From Stentor coeruleus (Eukaryota; Ciliophora; Heterotrichea; Heterotrichida; Stentoridae): a DNA stretch of 42,035 bases. This document shows positions 8,781 to 18,271 of the stretch, one piece after another (positions within the stretch are counted from its first letter, which is position 1; the number at the start of each line of letters is the position of its first letter). The notes under the pieces are model-generated. The model did no database searches, was not told where the DNA came from, and saw nothing but the letters and a program-made list of their open reading frames with translations. The DNA lies in contig MPUH01000643.1 in assembly GCA_001970955.1 (NCBI GenBank), forward strand, positions 1 to 42,035, read 5' to 3'. Position numbers and translations under genes: made by a program.

Positions 8781-11700
8781 CTACTTAGAGATAAAATTCA
8801 TGATATTTTCGATACCATCTTGAATCTTATTCATTTTCTCTTCTAAACCGGTTATTCTTTCATCTAGACCCTTAAAGTTATCATTGAATTTAGTCTCTAT
8901 TGCCTCAATTTTGTCGACTTTTTCAATTTTTTCATCTACTTTCTTAAACCCTGTTCTGATAATTTCGTCAATAGATTTTATTTTATTATCCAGTGTTTGA
9001 ACTGCTATTTGATTTGCTTCAAACAATGGTTTAATATCATTATTAAGGAATTTTTCTCTCATAAAATCCCTAATATCCATCATTTTACCTTTCCATCCAC
9101 TAATCCCACTTTCATAAGCATGAGCCAATACATGTAAAAACTCAAACTTATCATCTCTATTCCTCATAGACATAATTTGCTCAATCTCTAAAATAACTTC
9201 AGCCATTTCACTAAAATTATAAATCTCAGCATCTAACTGAAACTCATCAAAAACATCTCCTAAAATCGATATGATCATATTAAGCATAATAATCATATTT
9301 GTCGTAACTGCTAATATAAAAGTAATAATCTGAATAATTTCATTTTCAAAAAACGGATCAGTTTTACCAACAATTAATCCAAAAGGATGAGACCAAAGAG
9401 ATTCATAAAGAGTACCTTTTTCTTCTGCGGATATAGAATTGAGTATACCCAATGAAACTGTTGTATAAATAAAAATATATAAAAAGTCTTTCATTCTTAT
9501 CAAACACATAACTAATAGTCTTATATAAAATCTTGTATTGCTAAATGCTCTAAAGCCAGTAAATCCACGAATAAGATTAAAAGCCATCATAGACCATGTA
9601 AGGTAAGGGTGTTCAAAAGATAATATAAATAAAATTCCATAAGCTAAAGTAGTCAAAAAACGAATAATGTCGATGAAATTCATAATGCTTTGGAAGTATT
9701 CGAATTTTGATGCACACATTTGAACAGATTCCCAAGCAAGGAGAATAAGATTGACTATAAGAACTGATAATAGTAAGTAAAGGGATTTATTTATAAGGAA
9801 AATAAAAAGCAAAACTATGTTTAACCAAAGAAAGAGGGTGTAGAAAAAGACCCAAATGTAAATATCATCCCATTTTTCTTGGATTATAAGCTGAATAAGC
9901 TCAGTTCGATAAATATCTGTATTTCTACAGCTTAATATTGAACTTATAAGCTCCATACTAGAAGGTGAACCTATAGTTGAAGGTAATTTGAATAAACTTT
10001 GCTTTATTGAAAGAGGAACTTGAACTCCATCTTGAGAATAAAAACCTTCAAAATACGATCTTGAACTTGGACTGTATTCGATTATTGGAAGTTGACCAAT
10101 AGGATTTCCTAATATAGTATATTTATCTTGCTCTGTTAAAGATAAAACTAGTAGTTCACCCATTTCTAATGAGGAGTTTATTAAAAGTTCACACAAATCT
10201 ACTGTTAGAGTTTGCATAAACATATAAACTTTTTCATTGTGATTTTCAGACTCAGATAGTTCACAAATGTAGCTTATTAGTTTATCAGTAATACCTTGAT
10301 GCTGGCATTTTATTGAATAGTAAATCGGACTATGACCAAAAGCATCAGGAAGTAGAGCTAGTTCTTTTTTTAAAATAAATTTCTCAATAATCTTTTCTAA
10401 TCCGATCATCGCCATAAAGTGAGTAACTGAAAAGTTCAGATTTGTAAATGTTAAGTTTGGTCTCTGAATTTTTTCAAATGCTTTGTTTTTGATACAAAGG
10501 AAAGTTCCAATAGAATCTATAAAGTTTTGAAGACCACCAATAGTGCAACTAAGTGGATCAAGAGCTTTAGCGCTGAGATTTTCAATTGGATTAAATCGAT
10601 GTTCAAAAATTGCTAACTGAGTTATTTTCTTTTTTGAGCTGATGTCATATATTTTAACTTCAGAATTTTTTTTAACACGCACTAATTTATAATCTTTGCT
10701 AACAGTAATTTCTGGAATTGTAATATCTAATGAAGATAATGTGCTTTTATCGAATTCTTGATTAAGTTTCAATATTTTCATTGATAATCCTTCCCCAGTT
10801 AAAATACAATTCCCATCTGGACTAAAAGAGCAGAATCCAGATATTTTTAGCGTGCATTCCTCTATCCTTTCAGCCATATTCCATACTAATCCTGAAGAAC
10901 TTACTAAAAATTTACCATTTGGACTAAAACAAATATAATTAGCTGATTTTTCAATTGAATACTCAATATCTTTTGTAAACAAATTCCAGACTTTTATAGT
11001 GCCATCCCCAGATGCACTAACAACAAATTTTCCATCAGGACTAAACTCTACTTGTCTAACATTTTCAATATGTCCTACAAATGAGCACTCGTCTCTTTTT
11101 CTTGCAACATTCCAAACTTTAACCATATTTTCTGGATACACTGATCCACTTGCCAGAAATACCCCATCTGGACTAAATTTCACACATGTAATATTATCAC
11201 TATGTCCTAAAAACGTCAAGATTTCTTTTTTTTCTATCAAATCCCAAACTTTCACAGTATTATCAAAGGATGAACTTCCTAGTAAATAACAATTAGGGCT
11301 AAAACTCAATCCTGTAACACTTTCACTATGTCCTTCAAGCGTGCAGAACTCTTCTTTTTTATCTAAAGACCAAACTTTTATAAGCTTATCATCATTACAA
11401 CAACTAGCTAAATATTGACTGTCAAAACTGAAACTAATACTTTTTATTATTTCTGCATTGCATGTGAATATGCATTCAACTTTTTGAGTAGCAGAATTAA
11501 AAATTTTGATTAATTTGTCACTATAGCCACAAGCAATAAGTCTACCATCAGGACTATAGCTCAAAAATTGAATATAACTAGTACTTTCTTCAAATGACAA
11601 ATAATTATTAGCTTCTGTAAGATTCCAAACTTTTATAAACTTATCATCAGATCCTGTAGCTAATAAAGTCCCGTCATCGTTAAAATCAACAGCACGCACA

Positions 11701-12617
11701 CAGGATTTATGACCTAGAATTGTGCATTTTTCTTGTTTTTTAGATAAATTCCATAGTTTTATAGTACTATCAGATGATACACTTGCAAAAATATCATTAT
11801 TAGGGCTGAATTTTACGGTGTTTACATATGAAGTGTGAGATGAGAAAACACATACTTCCTTTTTGTCTTCAATGCTCCAAAGATTTACTTTCATGTTACC
11901 AAAAGCTAAATATTTCCCATTTGCACTTATGCCAGCTCCCCATACTGAATTATTGCTATTAATAGGTATAGACACCTCTTTACTTTTTTCTAAATCCCAA
12001 TATTTAATTGAGCTCGTGCCAAATCCTGCAAGCAGAAGTTTGTTTGAATTTAAATCTGAATATGTGGGTATTGATACTTCATCCTTGTTTTCTAACAAAT
12101 TCCATAATTTTATTTGACTGTTTGCACCGATTATCAGATATTTTCCATCTGGAGTGAAATTAATAGAATTAGTTTGAATTATATCTATAGATAATTCTTC
12201 CTTTTTTGTCTCAAGATTCCAAACTTTAACTTTATTAGCCAAACCACTCGCCAAAAACTTAGAATCTGAACTAAAATTTAGGCAATCGGGAGACATTTCA
12301 AGATTTTCGAAATTACACTCTTCACATTTCGAAGCTAAATTCCATATTTTTATTGATGAATCACTAGATCCACTAGCCAAGTACTTTCCATCAGGGCTAA
12401 ACTTTACACAAGTAATCTTTTTAGTATGGCCTTTAAAAGTTGTCACATATCGATTAAGAAGTCCAAGCTTGTCTTCAATTTTCATAAGACTAAATGCTTT
12501 TCTCAACTCGTTCAGTGGATGATCAACAGCTACTTGGGAAGATTTCAAAGCAATAGTCTGCATTGAAACAATTTCCTCAGATTTTGGGATGAGTTTTTGT
12601 TCAAGCTGATCAGACAT
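8781..12617 (-). CDS. WD40-ankyrin-TRP fusion ion channel
   Basis: This 1278-residue protein has three parts. Residues about 55-650 hold roughly 14 WD40 repeats (ITCVKFSPDGKYLASGSSD, IKIWNL and variants), enough for two beta-propellers. Residues about 700-860 include at least one ankyrin-like unit (LPDAFGHSPIYYSIKCQHQG). Residues about 915-1130 form a six-helix TRP-type channel core: several hydrophobic helices, a pore loop HPFGLIVGKTDPFF near 1077, and an S6 helix NMIIMLNMIISILGDVF near 1105. The last 80 residues are coiled coil (VDEKIEKVDKIEAIETKF). Ankyrin-plus-pore resembles TRPA/TRPV/TRPN channels; the WD40 half replaces the usual long ankyrin spring. I infer a plasma-membrane or ciliary cation channel with a cytosolic propeller sensor or scaffold. 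All 20 Trp codons are TGG. Ends in TAG; the start is the only upstream ATG, in a clean frame. Confidence 0.88.
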   Translation of the reverse strand: MSDQLEQKLIPKSEEIVSMQTIALKSSQVAVDHPLNELRKAFSLMKIEDKLGLLNRYVTTFKGHTKKITCVKFSPDGKYLASGSSDSSIKIWNLASKCEECNFENLEMSPDCLNFSSDSKFLASGLANKVKVWNLETKKEELSIDIIQTNSINFTPDGKYLIIGANSQIKLWNLLENKDEVSIPTYSDLNSNKLLLAGFGTSSIKYWDLEKSKEVSIPINSNNSVWGAGISANGKYLAFGNMKVNLWSIEDKKEVCVFSSHTSYVNTVKFSPNNDIFASVSSDSTIKLWNLSKKQEKCTILGHKSCVRAVDFNDDGTLLATGSDDKFIKVWNLTEANNYLSFEESTSYIQFLSYSPDGRLIACGYSDKLIKIFNSATQKVECIFTCNAEIIKSISFSFDSQYLASCCNDDKLIKVWSLDKKEEFCTLEGHSESVTGLSFSPNCYLLGSSSFDNTVKVWDLIEKKEILTFLGHSDNITCVKFSPDGVFLASGSVYPENMVKVWNVARKRDECSFVGHIENVRQVEFSPDGKFVVSASGDGTIKVWNLFTKDIEYSIEKSANYICFSPNGKFLVSSSGLVWNMAERIEECTLKISGFCSFSPDGNCILTGEGLSMKILKLNQEFDKSTLSSLDITIPEITVSKDYKLVRVKKNSEVKIYDISSKKKITQLAIFEHRFNPIENLSAKALDPLSCTIGGLQNFIDSIGTFLCIKNKAFEKIQRPNLTFTNLNFSVTHFMAMIGLEKIIEKFILKKELALLPDAFGHSPIYYSIKCQHQGITDKLISYICELSESENHNEKVYMFMQTLTVDLCELLINSSLEMGELLVLSLTEQDKYTILGNPIGQLPIIEYSPSSRSYFEGFYSQDGVQVPLSIKQSLFKLPSTIGSPSSMELISSILSCRNTDIYRTELIQLIIQEKWDDIYIWVFFYTLFLWLNIVLLFIFLINKSLYLLLSVLIVNLILLAWESVQMCASKFEYFQSIMNFIDIIRFLTTLAYGILFILSFEHPYLTWSMMAFNLIRGFTGFRAFSNTRFYIRLLVMCLIRMKDFLYIFIYTTVSLGILNSISAEEKGTLYESLWSHPFGLIVGKTDPFFENEIIQIITFILAVTTNMIIMLNMIISILGDVFDEFQLDAEIYNFSEMAEVILEIEQIMSMRNRDDKFEFLHVLAHAYESGISGWKGKMMDIRDFMREKFLNNDIKPLFEANQIAVQTLDNKIKSIDEIIRTGFKKVDEKIEKVDKIEAIETKFNDNFKGLDERITGLEEKMNKIQDGIENIMNFISK

Positions 12618-13002
12618 TTATAGTCAGATACTAATGGTATAGGTTAAAGTTTAAAAAGAAGGGAAAAAATTCTAAGGGAGAGATAATTATCTTATAATAT
12701 AAGTTTATACAGATAATTTATAGTTTGAAATGTGAAATTATCAAATATGTTTATTATTAATTTTAGTTAGGAATTATCGCTTGACTATTGTCCAGCCCTT
12801 GCTAAATCAAATCTCTTTATATGTTTTTTATGGTTTAAAGCTTGTGGTTGTAATAATTTTTGAGGGAAAGTCGATGGGGATATGCAATATTTTTAGTAAA
12901 ATATATTAGTTTTCCAATTAAAGTGATTTTATATTAAACAGGGAATTAGAGTTTATGCTTGTAAATTAAAAGTATATTTCTAGCTAATGCTTTATTTCAA
13001 GC

Positions 13003-13087
13003 CCGGATTTATGCTAGATGCAACTCTCCGGTGGATTATTTCTGTGGTAAGCCGCTTTAGTTTTTCCTCTTGGGAGACCAGCTAAAG
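13003..13087 (+). ncRNA. Candidate structured RNA, two hairpins
   Basis: Hairpin 1 pairs CCGGA (13003-13007) with TCCGG (13027-13031), has a 4x4 internal loop, and continues with TGC/GCA around the loop TAGAT. Hairpin 2 pairs CTTTAG (13055-13060) with CTAAAG (13082-13087) and contains an inner CTC-TTGG-GAG. Between them lies ATTATTTCTGTGG, loosely like an Sm-binding site before a terminal hairpin, as in spliceosomal snRNAs. I could not match U1, U2, U4, U5 or U6 signature sequences, so the family is unknown. GC content is clearly above the flanks. The strand is uncertain, and no promoter or terminator was identified. Confidence 0.35.
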
Positions 13088-13453
13088 AATCTTCCATATT
13101 GGAAATTAAAGATAAATAAACGGATATTAAGATAAATTAATCAAGCAAAGTTTGTTTCATCCACTCCACTCCACTCCAAATCAAGATATTTATTTTAATT
13201 TCTTACACATTCAAATAATTTCTCATCTCTGCATTCTCACAAAAATACTCAGAAACTTAATATTTAGTCTTTCTTAAATCCTATTTTTTACTTTAAATTA
13301 ATATCATCAAAATGCTAAAACCAAATTCAAAAAATTAAGGTTGCCCACATCAAGTATAATTATATTAAAAAAAGCATAAATAAAAATACAACATAACTAT
13401 TTCCATATAATTATTATATATAAAGTTTAAAGTGGGTGATAGTTAAGGTGGCA

Positions 13454-13529
13454 TGGTTTAATCCTTGTCCGATCGAGGTTTGTTTGTCCTACGAACTCTT
13501 TCTTTAGGCAGATTCGGTATATTAAACCA
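13454..13529 (+). ncRNA. Candidate structured RNA, three nested stems
   Basis: TGGTTTAAT (13454-13462) pairs perfectly with ATTAAACCA (13521-13529). Inside, CCGATC (13469-13474) pairs with GATTCGG (13511-13517) apart from one bulged T. Within that, GTTTG (13482-13486) pairs with CGAAC (13492-13496) using one wobble, around the loop TCCTA. The wobble works only on the plus strand. The element lies in a GC-richer island (about 13432-13580). Part of it (GGTGGC then TTTAATCC) faintly resembles the Alu domain of SRP RNA, but I could not find the SRP helix-8 motif. No T-arm of a tRNA is present. The family is unknown. Confidence 0.4.
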
Positions 13530-13697
13530 CTTATTGTCGCTGGTTATGTGACTCTTTATTTGGTTCAGGAGGTCTTTACTGTTTCTTTATACATAACACT
13601 TAAAAAATACTATATATTTATAATCCACCTATATTTTTTTAAATCATCACCATAAATCACACAACCATAATCATTATTAAAATAAGCCTAAATTATA

Positions 13698-15650
13698 TTA
13701 ATTCGGTGTTAAAAATATAAGATAAAAATTTCCAGCTTCATTATTTTTGATAAGTAAAAAGCTCGCCGTAACTTTAATAATCTTCCCATTAGTCACAATC
13801 CTCTGTTCCTTATACGTTGCTGATCCCCCTTCTCTAACTGTCTGCATAAACTTCAACAACAGCTCTTCCGACCTCTCAAAAATCTGATTAACACTAGCCC
13901 CAGCCATTCTTTCAGGAGTGAGTTTCAGCATTTTCGCAGCAAATTTATTGGCTTTAATCAACAACCCTTCAGAACTTACCTGTACAATAGCTTCCTTAAC
14001 AGCTTGTAAACATATTTCATTAATATCAGCATTTTTCAACAACCCTTCAAAATTTTCCCCAGCTTCAAAAACTGATGATAAAATTTCACTTACAGCAACC
14101 AAACGATTTTCATCACTTTTAGTAAAAGCTGTCATAGTATTTTTATTTAAACATTCAATAACCCCTATATTAGATATTTTTATTGCAAGGACTTCTCTTG
14201 TTGTAAATCCTGTTTTTTTATCAACATCAATATTGAAAAAACTACTTGATGAAGCATTTTCACAATTGACTAATTTTCCACTTGTAAAAGCAAAAGATGC
14301 TATTCCACGATGAATTGGAATTCTTATAGTCCCTTGTATATCAGTTGCTATAAGTGAGACAAGTTCATTAGTTGCTTTGTCGTATATGAAAATTGTTGAC
14401 CTTTCACAGTTAAGAAGAGTTTTACAGTTTGTTATTATTTGATTTAGGACTGGTATAAGTAGGCTTTCTTTACTTTGTTGGATTTGTCCTGATATCCCAG
14501 CATTGGTGGCAAGTTCTGAAAGCTTGTCTTTAACTGTTTGTCCTGAAATCCCAATGGCAATGTGTTTTGTGATTTGGCTTAGGAGGATCATATCTTCTTT
14601 AGTAAAGTCTTGAGCTTTGTTACTACATTCAAGAAGACCTAAGAACTCTTCACCAAGTTTTAAAGGGTAACAAGCGAGGTTTGTAGAGATAAAACCACTA
14701 ATGCGATCGTATTTTGAGTCAAAACGTGGATCTTCACAAGCTTTATTGATTACCAAGGCTTCTTCTGAATAACGGAAATGACCAAGAGACTTCTCGACAA
14801 CAATTTGTGAAGGGTCTTCAGCTGTGACTATTTTCGAATAAAAAGATGACCCTTTTGCATCATACAAATATAATATCACTCTTTGTACTTCAAGTATATC
14901 AACAATCATCTCCATAACCCTTGGTAAAAAAACATCCAAACTGTTTTGATACGCAACATTTCTCAATGATAAAAACAAGCTTAAAGTCTCAAACAATATC
15001 GTCCTTGTTTTAAACAAAAACACATCTTTACTAGTTTTCCCCAATAAAAACTTAACAACTTTTCTCATCTCCTCTCTACACAGTTGGGCATCTAAAACAC
15101 TTTTTAAAAGATCAGACCCATTAAAATCCTCATACATATTAACCCTTAAATTTTCATCAAACATCATAGTTTTCTGTTTGCCTCCAGTAGTATTTCTATG
15201 TGCAGCGGCAAATGTATTAAGCGCAGAAGCAACATCAGCGCTTGTATTTCGTTTATTTTGATTTTTTCTTTGTTTACGAAATGGGGTAAATTCTCTATTT
15301 TTTATTAACTCGGTTGGGTCAATTCTTCCATTGTCCTCATCTTCGATTATAGTTGGTAAAGGTGGAAGTGCTTCATTTAACTCTTCAGTTATATAACTTG
15401 TTAATATTCCAATTATATGCTTTAGTTGACTGTTGTTATATTCAATATTTGAAATCCGTTGTTCGTGAAGTTTGATTGTGTTTCTTTGAGATTTTATTAG
15501 CATATCTTTTTCGCTTAAAGCATCACGAAGACCATTAACTCTCATAAGAAGAGTATCGTGTTGGGCTGCAAGTCGTTTAACATCTGCTTTCGTTGGTTTA
15601 CCTGCTCGGGAAACTGAAGAACTTGGCAGGCTGTTTTTGGAATCTGTCAT
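13698..15650 (-). CDS. GAF-GAF-PAS protein (paralogue 1)
   Basis: This 650-residue soluble protein has an N-terminal coiled coil (about residues 25-95) and two GAF domains (about 205-370 and 385-525). A PAS-type domain (about 545-645) begins LQAVKEAIVQVSSEGLLIKA. GAF and PAS domains are small-molecule or redox sensing and dimerisation modules. No HD-phosphodiesterase, cyclase or kinase domain follows, so it is a regulator rather than an enzyme as far as I can see. Typical GAF features are present: LACYPLKLGEEFLGLLECSN in the first, and TIFIYDKATNELVSLIATD and REVLAIKISNIGVIECLNKN in the second. A paralogue of identical length lies at 34108-36060 on the same strand. The gene starts at the ATG at 15650 and ends in TAA. 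The ligand is unknown. Confidence 0.82.
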   Translation of the reverse strand: MTDSKNSLPSSSVSRAGKPTKADVKRLAAQHDTLLMRVNGLRDALSEKDMLIKSQRNTIKLHEQRISNIEYNNSQLKHIIGILTSYITEELNEALPPLPTIIEDEDNGRIDPTELIKNREFTPFRKQRKNQNKRNTSADVASALNTFAAAHRNTTGGKQKTMMFDENLRVNMYEDFNGSDLLKSVLDAQLCREEMRKVVKFLLGKTSKDVFLFKTRTILFETLSLFLSLRNVAYQNSLDVFLPRVMEMIVDILEVQRVILYLYDAKGSSFYSKIVTAEDPSQIVVEKSLGHFRYSEEALVINKACEDPRFDSKYDRISGFISTNLACYPLKLGEEFLGLLECSNKAQDFTKEDMILLSQITKHIAIGISGQTVKDKLSELATNAGISGQIQQSKESLLIPVLNQIITNCKTLLNCERSTIFIYDKATNELVSLIATDIQGTIRIPIHRGIASFAFTSGKLVNCENASSSSFFNIDVDKKTGFTTREVLAIKISNIGVIECLNKNTMTAFTKSDENRLVAVSEILSSVFEAGENFEGLLKNADINEICLQAVKEAIVQVSSEGLLIKANKFAAKMLKLTPERMAGASVNQIFERSEELLLKFMQTVREGGSATYKEQRIVTNGKIIKVTASFLLIKNNEAGNFYLIFLTPN

Positions 15651-16163
15651 TTAAATAGTAAGAAAATTATATTGAAAAATAAGAATTGGATGTTAAGATT
15701 GAAGGAAATAAGAGAGAAAGGTTAAGATGTTAGGAAGTCAGGTGAAAGGATGGGAAATTGGAGAAAAATATTTTTTGTTGAGAAAAATGCCCGGTTTTTA
15801 GATTTTTAGGATGATTTAAAGGAGGTTATAGGATTTTTTTTTTTTTTGTAAGAGAAGATAGATACTGAGATATGAATATAGGATTGTCACTTTGGTGCTA
15901 TTTTTCGCATTAAAACTTCTAAGGTTTTTAAACATTATTTTATTATTTTCATCTTAATAACTTACGACCTTGTATTTAATTATTTTTCATCATATTTTCA
16001 ATAATCTAAAGATTAAATCAATTACTTACTTTCTAAAATCCCTATAATCTTTCTATATGTAATCAACTTATCAAAACTGCAAACATAAACTCTTCGTCCG
16101 AAATTGACAGTAAAAATTCATATCCTTCAATTTTATATTAAAATATTTTTATAAAATATAAAT
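15651..16163. other. Divergent intergenic region with skew flip
   Basis: The left part, upstream of the minus-strand GAF gene, is G-rich on the plus strand: 15661-15840 holds 47 G and 4 C by hand count. The right part, upstream of the plus-strand gene at 16164, is C-over-G. No gene is seen. Both promoters should lie here. Confidence 0.6.
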
Positions 16164-17246
16164 ATGGGAAATGGTGCAAGTATTGAAAGCAATCCAGATA
16201 TCGCTAAAATGCTATCATTAACTCAGTCAACTTATCAAGAAAAATCCATATTAAAAGACGAAATTAACATACTAAAACTCAAAGCATCTTTCAAAGCTAA
16301 ATACAATCAAAAAGATAATGTTGAACTCAAAAAAATAAAATACAGACTTCTAGAGACAATCAAAGAAATCTGGAAGCTTTTACCAAATCACTTAGTCTTT
16401 AGTAAACCAAATAACCATTTCAATGATATTATTTTAAAAGCAGACAATCAAGTAAGAGAACTTTTAGACTTAAACACTAAAGATACAAATAATCTTCCTA
16501 TATTAGAACTTATTTTATGTTTACAACAGAATAAGAACTTTGAAGATTTACAAATAACTATAGACTCAGATATAAAAAAATATTATGATGAAAATTTTAC
16601 ATTGAAAGAATATTTAATACTACTACAAGAAATACTAAAAGATAAAATCATTATACTAGAAGACAATAAAAATAAAATTGAAAGCTTAAGACAAAGCCAG
16701 GAAACAAGTAAATCAGTAGAAATATCAATAATAAAGCCGATGAGTAGAACAAAAAGCTGTACAATTTCAAGATCGAATTTACCTACAAGTTCTACATATG
16801 AGTCATTTCAAAATACTAATGGATTTTCTTATAAGAAAAATGAATTTAAGATAAAAGAAATAGAGTCTTTGGTATCTGGTAAAAAAGAGGTATTTTTTGG
16901 AGATATAAAGCTATTCCCTCAATTATCAAGTGGTGCTTTGAATTTGAGATGCAAATTTCTACTTAAAGAAGAGCTAAAACAAAGTTTGATAGAAATATCA
17001 AGAAATATACATAAAAGTATATCAGAGAAAAAAGAATTGATAAAGAATCTTGAAAATGAAATCATTATGAGTATAGGTGAAGATAGACTGTTTTTACAGC
17101 AGGCGAGAGAACTTAAGCGAGAAGAATTGCTGCTAAAAGAAAAAGTGAAAAAGGTTAAACAAGAAAAACACTTTTTGCGGAATATCATGATTTTGAACAA
17201 ACGCCATAAAGAACATTTTAACTCTAAAAAACCAACTAAATTATAA
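16164..17246 (+). CDS. Coiled-coil protein, possibly N-myristoylated
   Basis: This 360-residue protein starts MGNGASIES, a good MGxxxS myristoylation pattern, so peripheral membrane attachment is likely. Most of the chain is Lys/Glu/Leu-rich and should be helical. Coiled-coil character is strongest at about residues 30-75, 130-185 and 260-350 (ELKREELLLKEKVKKVKQEK). A Ser/Thr-rich break at about 185-225 separates the halves. There is no catalytic motif. It ends 54 nt before the R-SNARE gene on the same strand, an example of very tight spacing. I do not recognise a family; a tethering or cytoskeletal linker role would suit but is inference. Confidence 0.7.
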   Translation: MGNGASIESNPDIAKMLSLTQSTYQEKSILKDEINILKLKASFKAKYNQKDNVELKKIKYRLLETIKEIWKLLPNHLVFSKPNNHFNDIILKADNQVRELLDLNTKDTNNLPILELILCLQQNKNFEDLQITIDSDIKKYYDENFTLKEYLILLQEILKDKIIILEDNKNKIESLRQSQETSKSVEISIIKPMSRTKSCTISRSNLPTSSTYESFQNTNGFSYKKNEFKIKEIESLVSGKKEVFFGDIKLFPQLSSGALNLRCKFLLKEELKQSLIEISRNIHKSISEKKELIKNLENEIIMSIGEDRLFLQQARELKREELLLKEKVKKVKQEKHFLRNIMILNKRHKEHFNSKKPTKL

Positions 17247-17300
17247 CTATTTATTCTCTGTAACTAAAAAATTACAACATATTAGTTGATAAATTTCTGA

Positions 17301-17954
17301 ATGGCAGGACTAATCTATACACTGATTTCTAACCAAAGCAATGCAATTCCTCTAGGAGAAATCTCTTTTGCAAGTGGGAACTTTCAACTTATGGCTCTTA
17401 AAATCGTTGAGAAATGTCGTCAAGATATTGATACATCCAAATCCTTTTCATATGATAAATACATGTTTCACCTCAGTAATAAATCAGGACTCATAGTATT
17501 ATGTATGTGTGATGCCAATTATTCAAACAGAAAAGCTTTTTCCTTTATTTTTAGCGTCAGAGATATGATATTTGAAACATATGGCTCTGATTTACAGAAC
17601 GCAATTGCTTTTAGTCTTAAAAAACATTTTATTGAAGAAATCAAACAACTTATGATTCAATTTAACTCAGAAGAAGATGATAAGATTAAGATTGTTAGTA
17701 AAAACGTAGATGAAGTCAAAAATATCATGGTTCAGAACTTGGAAAAGATTATTGAAAGAGGCGAAAAAATTGAACTGCTTGTTAGTAAGGCTGATGAACT
17801 TGAAACTAATGCTAGAATGTTTAAAAAAAAAGCTGTAGAGGTTAAGAGAGTTTTTTGTTGGAAAAATTGGAAAATAACAATGATTGTAGTTTTTATTTTG
17901 ATAGTTATTGTGGGACTGATTGTTTTCTTGGCTCTTGGAATTAAAATAGATTAG
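17301..17954 (+). CDS. R-SNARE of the VAMP7 (longin) type
   Basis: This 217-residue protein is complete for the family. An N-terminal longin domain covers about residues 1-115. An R-SNARE motif covers about 130-185, with the zero-layer Arg at 153 in IIERGEKIELLVSKADEL. A short basic-aromatic linker (VFCWKNWK) leads to a C-terminal membrane anchor at about 191-212. VAMP7-type SNAREs drive fusion at late endosomes, lysosomes and with the plasma membrane by pairing with Q-SNAREs. The mucolipin gene immediately downstream (convergent) encodes a channel of the same compartments, although gene neighbourhood in ciliates is weak evidence of joint function. The start ATG lies 54 nt after the previous stop. 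It ends in TAG. Confidence 0.93.
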   Translation: MAGLIYTLISNQSNAIPLGEISFASGNFQLMALKIVEKCRQDIDTSKSFSYDKYMFHLSNKSGLIVLCMCDANYSNRKAFSFIFSVRDMIFETYGSDLQNAIAFSLKKHFIEEIKQLMIQFNSEEDDKIKIVSKNVDEVKNIMVQNLEKIIERGEKIELLVSKADELETNARMFKKKAVEVKRVFCWKNWKITMIVVFILIVIVGLIVFLALGIKID

Positions 17955-18271
17955 AAGATGATTTTCTTATAAGTAAGTATAGTGATTTTTTTTATAATTT
18001 TAAAGACTTTTGAGGTTTTTGAGTTAGATTTTTCGGATTCATAGCTTTTAAGATATTAGATGCAGTGTAAAGAGTTTGTGTATTAAACAATAAGGAAAAA
18101 AGTTATTGTATTTTAGATGATTTAGGATTAGTTTTTGGGAATTATTTTAAAAATATTTTTTCATTTTTATGATTTCTTGTATACGATGTCAAATATAAGT
18201 ATTTAAATAATAGAATTAGTTATATTTTTAACAAAATGCCAACACAATTTTTATTAGTCTAACTATATTTC
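17955..18271. other. Intergenic, between convergent genes
   Basis: Nothing recognisable is present. The segment is AT-rich, with G-over-C on the left, as in other downstream flanks in this window. Confidence 0.5.

Larger units (their letters stand above)
12618..13697. other. Intergenic region with islands of structured sequence
   Basis: No protein-coding frame is seen. Two islands of higher GC with nested inverted repeats stand out, at 13003-13087 and 13454-13529, and are listed as RNA candidates. Between them, 13150-13260 is C-rich and contains a short CCACT triplet repeat (ccactccactccact near 13160). The remainder is plain AT-rich sequence. Confidence 0.5.

Noticed and set aside
13003..13100. 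U1 or U5 snRNA.
   Set aside because: The Sm-like spacer and 3' hairpin are suggestive, but no ACTTACCTG-type 5' end or CTTTTAC loop is found upstream.
13432..13580. SRP RNA, tRNA or telomerase RNA.
   Set aside because: A weak SRP Alu-like resemblance lacks the helix-8 motif, no T-arm or acceptor stem fits a tRNA, and no telomere-repeat template (CCCTAACA-like) is present.
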